Shown: positions 60,889 to 64,000 of the stretch, piece by piece
How positions within the stretch are numbered: position 1 is the stretch's first letter
Layout: the number at the start of each line of letters is the position of its first letter
Origin: Prosopocoilus inquinatus
Taxonomy: Eukaryota > Arthropoda > Insecta > Coleoptera > Lucanidae
Length of the DNA: 64,000 nt
NCBI GenBank assembly: GCA_036172665.1
Contig: CM069877.1
Coordinates: forward strand, 22,283,001-22,347,000
Direction of reading: 5' to 3'
Made by a program: the position numbers and the translations under genes
Notes under the pieces: model-generated
What the model was told of the DNA's origin: nothing
Seen by the model: the letters and a program-made list of their open reading frames with translations, nothing else
The model's database searches: none

Positions 60889-62378
60889 GAAATAGTTTTA
60901 AACAAAGCAACACGTATTAGCGTTGTTCCTGTGATGTATCTAATCGATCCTTACTCATCTATCATGTTATTTTACGTTTGGATGGACTCCAGTAACTCTG
61001 ATGTGAGATACAAAGTTTTTGGACGCAGCAGAAGCTGGAAATAGTTTTGAACGAAACAACACGTATTAGCGTTATTCCTGTGATGTATCTAATCGATCCT
61101 TACTTAGCTACTATGTTATTTGACGTTTCGATGGACTCCAGTAACTCTATGGTGAGATACGAAATTTTCGGACGCAGCAGAAGCTGGAAATAGTTTTAAA
61201 CGAAACAACACGCATTAGCGTTGTTCCTGTGATGTATCTAATCGATCCTTACTCATCTATCATGTTATTTGGCGTTTCGATGGACTCCAGTAACTTTGAT
61301 GTGAGATACGAAGTTCTCGGACGCAGCTGTAGCTGGAAATAGTTTTAAATGAAACAACACGTATTAGCGTTGTTCCTGTGATGTATCTAATCGATCCTTA
61401 CTCATCTATCATGTTATTTGGCGTTTCGATGGACTCCAGTAACTTTGATGTGAGATACGAAGTTCTCGGACGCAGCTGTAGCTGGAAATAGTTTTAAATG
61501 AAACAACACGCATTAGCGTTGTTCCTGTGATGTATCTAATCGATCCTTACTCATCTATCATGTTATTTGGCGTTTCGATGGACTCCAGTAACTTTGATGT
61601 GAGATACGAAGTTCTCGGACGCAGCAGAAGCTGGAAATAGTTTCAAACGAAACAACACGCATTAGCGTTGTTCCTGTGATGTATCTAATCGATCCTTACT
61701 CATCTATCATGTTATTTGGCGTTTCGATGGACTCCAGTAACTTTGATGTGAGATACGAAGTTCTCGGACGCAGCTGAAGCTAGAAATAGTTTTAAACGAA
61801 ACAACACGCATTAGCGTTGTTCCTGTGCTGTATCTAATCGATCCTTACTTATCTATCAGGTTATTTGACGTTTCGATGGACTCCAGTAACTCTGATGTGA
61901 GATACGACGTTTTCGGACGCAGCAGAAGCTGGAAATAGTTTTAAACGAAACAACACGTATTAGCGTTGTTCCTGTGATGTATGTAATCGATCCTTACTCA
62001 TCTATCATGTTATTTGACGTTTGGATGGACTCTAGTAACTCTGATGTGAGATACAAAGTTCTCGGACGCAGCAGAAGCTGGAAATAGTTTTAAAAGAAAC
62101 AACACGCATTAGCGTTGTTCCTGTGATGTATCTAATCGATCCTTACTCATCTATCATGTTATTTGACGTTTCGATGGACTCTAGTAACTCTGATGTGAGA
62201 TACGAAGTTTTTGGGCGCAGCAGGAGCTGGAAATAGTTTTAAACAAAGCAACACGTATTAGCGTTGTTCCTGTGATGTACCTAATCGATCCTTACTCATC
62301 TATCATGTTATTTTATGTTTGGATGGACTCCAGTAACTCTGATGTGAGATACAAAGTTTTTGGACGCAGCAGAAGCTG

Positions 62379-63272
62379 GAAATAGTTTTAAACGAAACAA
62401 CACGCTTTAGCGTTTTTCCTGTGATGTATCTAATCGATCCTTACTCATCTATCATGTTATTTGACGTTTCGATGGACTCTAGTAACTCTGATGTGAGATA
62501 CGAAGTTTTTGGGCGCAGCAGGAGCTGGAAATAGTTTTAAACAAAGCAACACGTATTAGCGTTGTTCCTGTGATGTACCTAATCGATCCTTACTCATCTA
62601 TCATGTTATTTTATGTTTGGATGGACTCCAGTAACTCAGATGTGAGATACAAAGTTTTTGGACGCAGCAGAAGCTGGAAATAGTTTTGAACGAAACATCA
62701 CGTATTAGCGTTATTCCTGTGATGTATCTAATCGATCCTTACTTAGCTACTATGTTATTTGACTTTTCGATGGACTCCAGTAACTCTATGGTGAGATACG
62801 AAATTTTCGGACGCAGCAGAAGATGGAAATAGTTTTAAATGAAACAACACGCATTAGCGTTGTTCCTGTGATGTATCTAATCGATCCTTACTTATCTATC
62901 ATATTATTTGATGTTTCGATGGACTCTAGTAACTCTGATGTGAGATACGAAGTTTTTGGGCGCAGCAGGAGCTGGAAATAGTTTTAAAAAAAGCAACACG
63001 TATTAGCGTTGTTCCTGTGATGTATCTAATCGATCCTTACTCATCTATCATGTTATTTGACGTTTCGAAGGACTCTAGTAACTCTGATGTGAGATACGAA
63101 GTTTTTGGGCGCAGCAGGAGCTGGAAATAGTTTTAAACAAAGCAACACGTATTAGCGTTGTTCCTGTGATGTACCTAATCGATCCTTACTCATCTATCAT
63201 GTTATTTTATGTTTGGATGGACTCCAGTAACTCTGATGTGAGATACAAAGTTTTTGGACGCAGCAGAAGCTG
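62379..63272. repeat. 6-monomer repeat, copy 1 (894 bp)
   Basis: The six-unit order begins with a GCTTTAGCGTTTTTCC unit, then a GTACCTAATC M5b, a CATCACG M1 with GACTTTTCG, M4, an AAAAAAAGC unit and M5b. The marks GCTTTAGCGTTTTTCC and GACTTTTCG both return 894 bp later. Confidence 0.88.
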
Positions 63273-64000
63273 GAAATAGTTTTAAACGAAACAACACGCT
63301 TTAGCGTTTTTCCTGTGATGTATCTAATCGATCCTTACTCATCTATCATGTTATTTGACGTTTCGATGGACTCTAGTAACTCTGATGTGAGATACGAAGT
63401 TTTTGGGCGCAGCAGGAGCTGGAAATAGTTTTAAACAAAGCAACACGTATTAGCGTTGTTCCTGTGATGTACCTAATCGATCCTTACTCATCTATCATGT
63501 TATTTTATGTTTGGATGGACTCCAGTAACTCTGATGTGAGATACAAAGTTTTTGGACGCAGCAGAAGCTGGAAATAGTTTTGAACGAAACATCACGTATT
63601 AGCGTTATTCCTGTGATGTATCTAATCGATCCTTACTTAGCTACTATGTTATTTGACTTTTCGATGGACTCCAGTAACTCTATGGTGAGATACGAAATTT
63701 TCGGACGCAGCAGAAGATGGAAATAGTTTTAAATGAAACAACACGCATTAGCGTTGTTCCTGTGATGTATCTAATCGATCCTTACTTATCTATCATGTTA
63801 TTTGATGTTTCGATGGACTCTAGTAACTCTGATGTGAGATACGAAGTTTTTGGGCGCAGCAGGAGCTGGAAATAGTTTTAAAAAAAGCAACACGTATTAG
63901 CGTTGTTCCTGTGATGTATCTAATCGATCCTTACTCATCTATCATGTTATTTTACGTTTGGATGGACTCCAGTAACTCTGATGTGAGATACAAAGTTTTT
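63273..64000. repeat. 6-monomer repeat, copy 2, cut by the window edge
   Basis: Four complete units and a 132-bp partial one repeat 62379-63106. The AAAAAAAGC unit differs at its right half: TTTTACGTTTGG here, GACGTTTCGAAGG in copy 1. The array plainly continues past 64000. Confidence 0.88.

Larger units (their letters stand above)
57195..62378. repeat. Mosaic zone of 35 monomers
   Basis: Mixed M1-M10 classes occur without a clear long period. The length is 35 x 149 minus a 29-bp deletion near 57770 and a 2-bp deletion near 60855. Private single-base changes are commoner here than in zone 3 (GCACTAGCG near 58533, GCATTGGCG near 60023, CAACCCGCG near 60614). This fits an older, less homogenised segment. 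No gene is seen. Confidence 0.82.
1..64000. repeat. 149-bp satellite DNA array with higher-order repeat structure
   Basis: Every part of the window is a head-to-tail copy of one 149-bp unit in the same orientation. Landmarks recur at 149-bp steps, for example GAAATAG at 30, 179, 328 and 477. There are 430 complete monomers from 30 to 63868 plus a partial unit at each edge. Twenty small deletions account exactly for the 231 bp missing from 430 x 149, and no net insertion is needed. The array has no flanking unique sequence on either side, so its true length is unknown. Neither strand holds a plausible gene: 149 is not a multiple of three, so the reading frame changes at each unit and stops follow quickly. 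A eukaryotic centromeric or pericentromeric satellite is the best reading. That location is inferred, not shown. Confidence 0.98.

Noticed and set aside
1..64000. CRISPR array
   Set aside because: Repeat units are 149 bp and directly adjacent, with no unique spacers and no cas genes. Variation is spread over the unit instead of being confined to spacers.
1..64000. Gene for a protein with tandem repeats
   Set aside because: The unit is 149 bp, so the frame shifts at each repeat, and stops occur in all frames within one to two units. A repeat-protein gene would keep a unit length divisible by three.
1..64000. Telomere, rDNA, tRNA cluster, LTR or other transposon
   Set aside because: There is no short telomeric motif, no rRNA- or tRNA-like segment, no terminal repeats or target-site duplications, and no reverse transcriptase or transposase reading frame. 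The ATTA-loop hairpin is far too short for a tRNA.

Overview
The whole window is one uninterrupted tandem satellite array. I see no protein-coding gene, RNA gene, transposon, origin or CRISPR array. The basic unit is 149 bp. Phased on the motif GAAATAG, the window holds a 29-bp partial unit (1-29), 430 complete monomers (30-63868) and a 132-bp partial unit (63869-64000). This count balances to the base: 430 x 149 = 64070, and the observed span is 231 bp shorter. Twenty visible deletions (seven of 2 bp, one of 3 bp, two of 1 bp, seven of 9 bp, two of 60 bp, one of 29 bp) sum to exactly 231. All figures are hand counts.

The source is a eukaryotic chromosome, most likely centromeric or other constitutive heterochromatin. 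The reasons are the near-nucleosomal monomer, a single satellite family filling 64 kb, and a nested higher-order repeat (HOR) structure. I do not recognise the satellite and cannot name the species. The reference monomer is about 41% GC with 9 CpGs (observed/expected about 1.45), which argues against long-term heavy CpG methylation and so against a typical vertebrate genome.

Monomers fall into at least ten classes, labelled here M1-M10, defined by linked diagnostic bases. The classes recur in a fixed order. Zone 1 (1-23564) is built on a 20-monomer HOR of 2980 bp, present four times and containing an 11-monomer block present five times. It carries later 11-, 24- and 61-monomer duplications. 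Zone 2 (23565-37858, 96 monomers) is a mosaic of the same classes with many chimeric junctions. Zone 3 (38008-54810) is a different HOR family with a 22-monomer unit of 3269 bp. A block of 48 monomers (7065 bp) containing it is tandemly duplicated. Zone 4 (54811-64000) has an 8-monomer tandem duplication, a mosaic of 35 monomers, and a 6-monomer repeat running off the right edge.

Nothing here acts as a gene system. The content of interest is the amplification history: whole-monomer duplications at several scales, chimeric monomers marking crossover or template-switch points, microhomology deletions, a conserved imperfect hairpin, and a weak CENP-B-box-like motif limited to some monomer classes.
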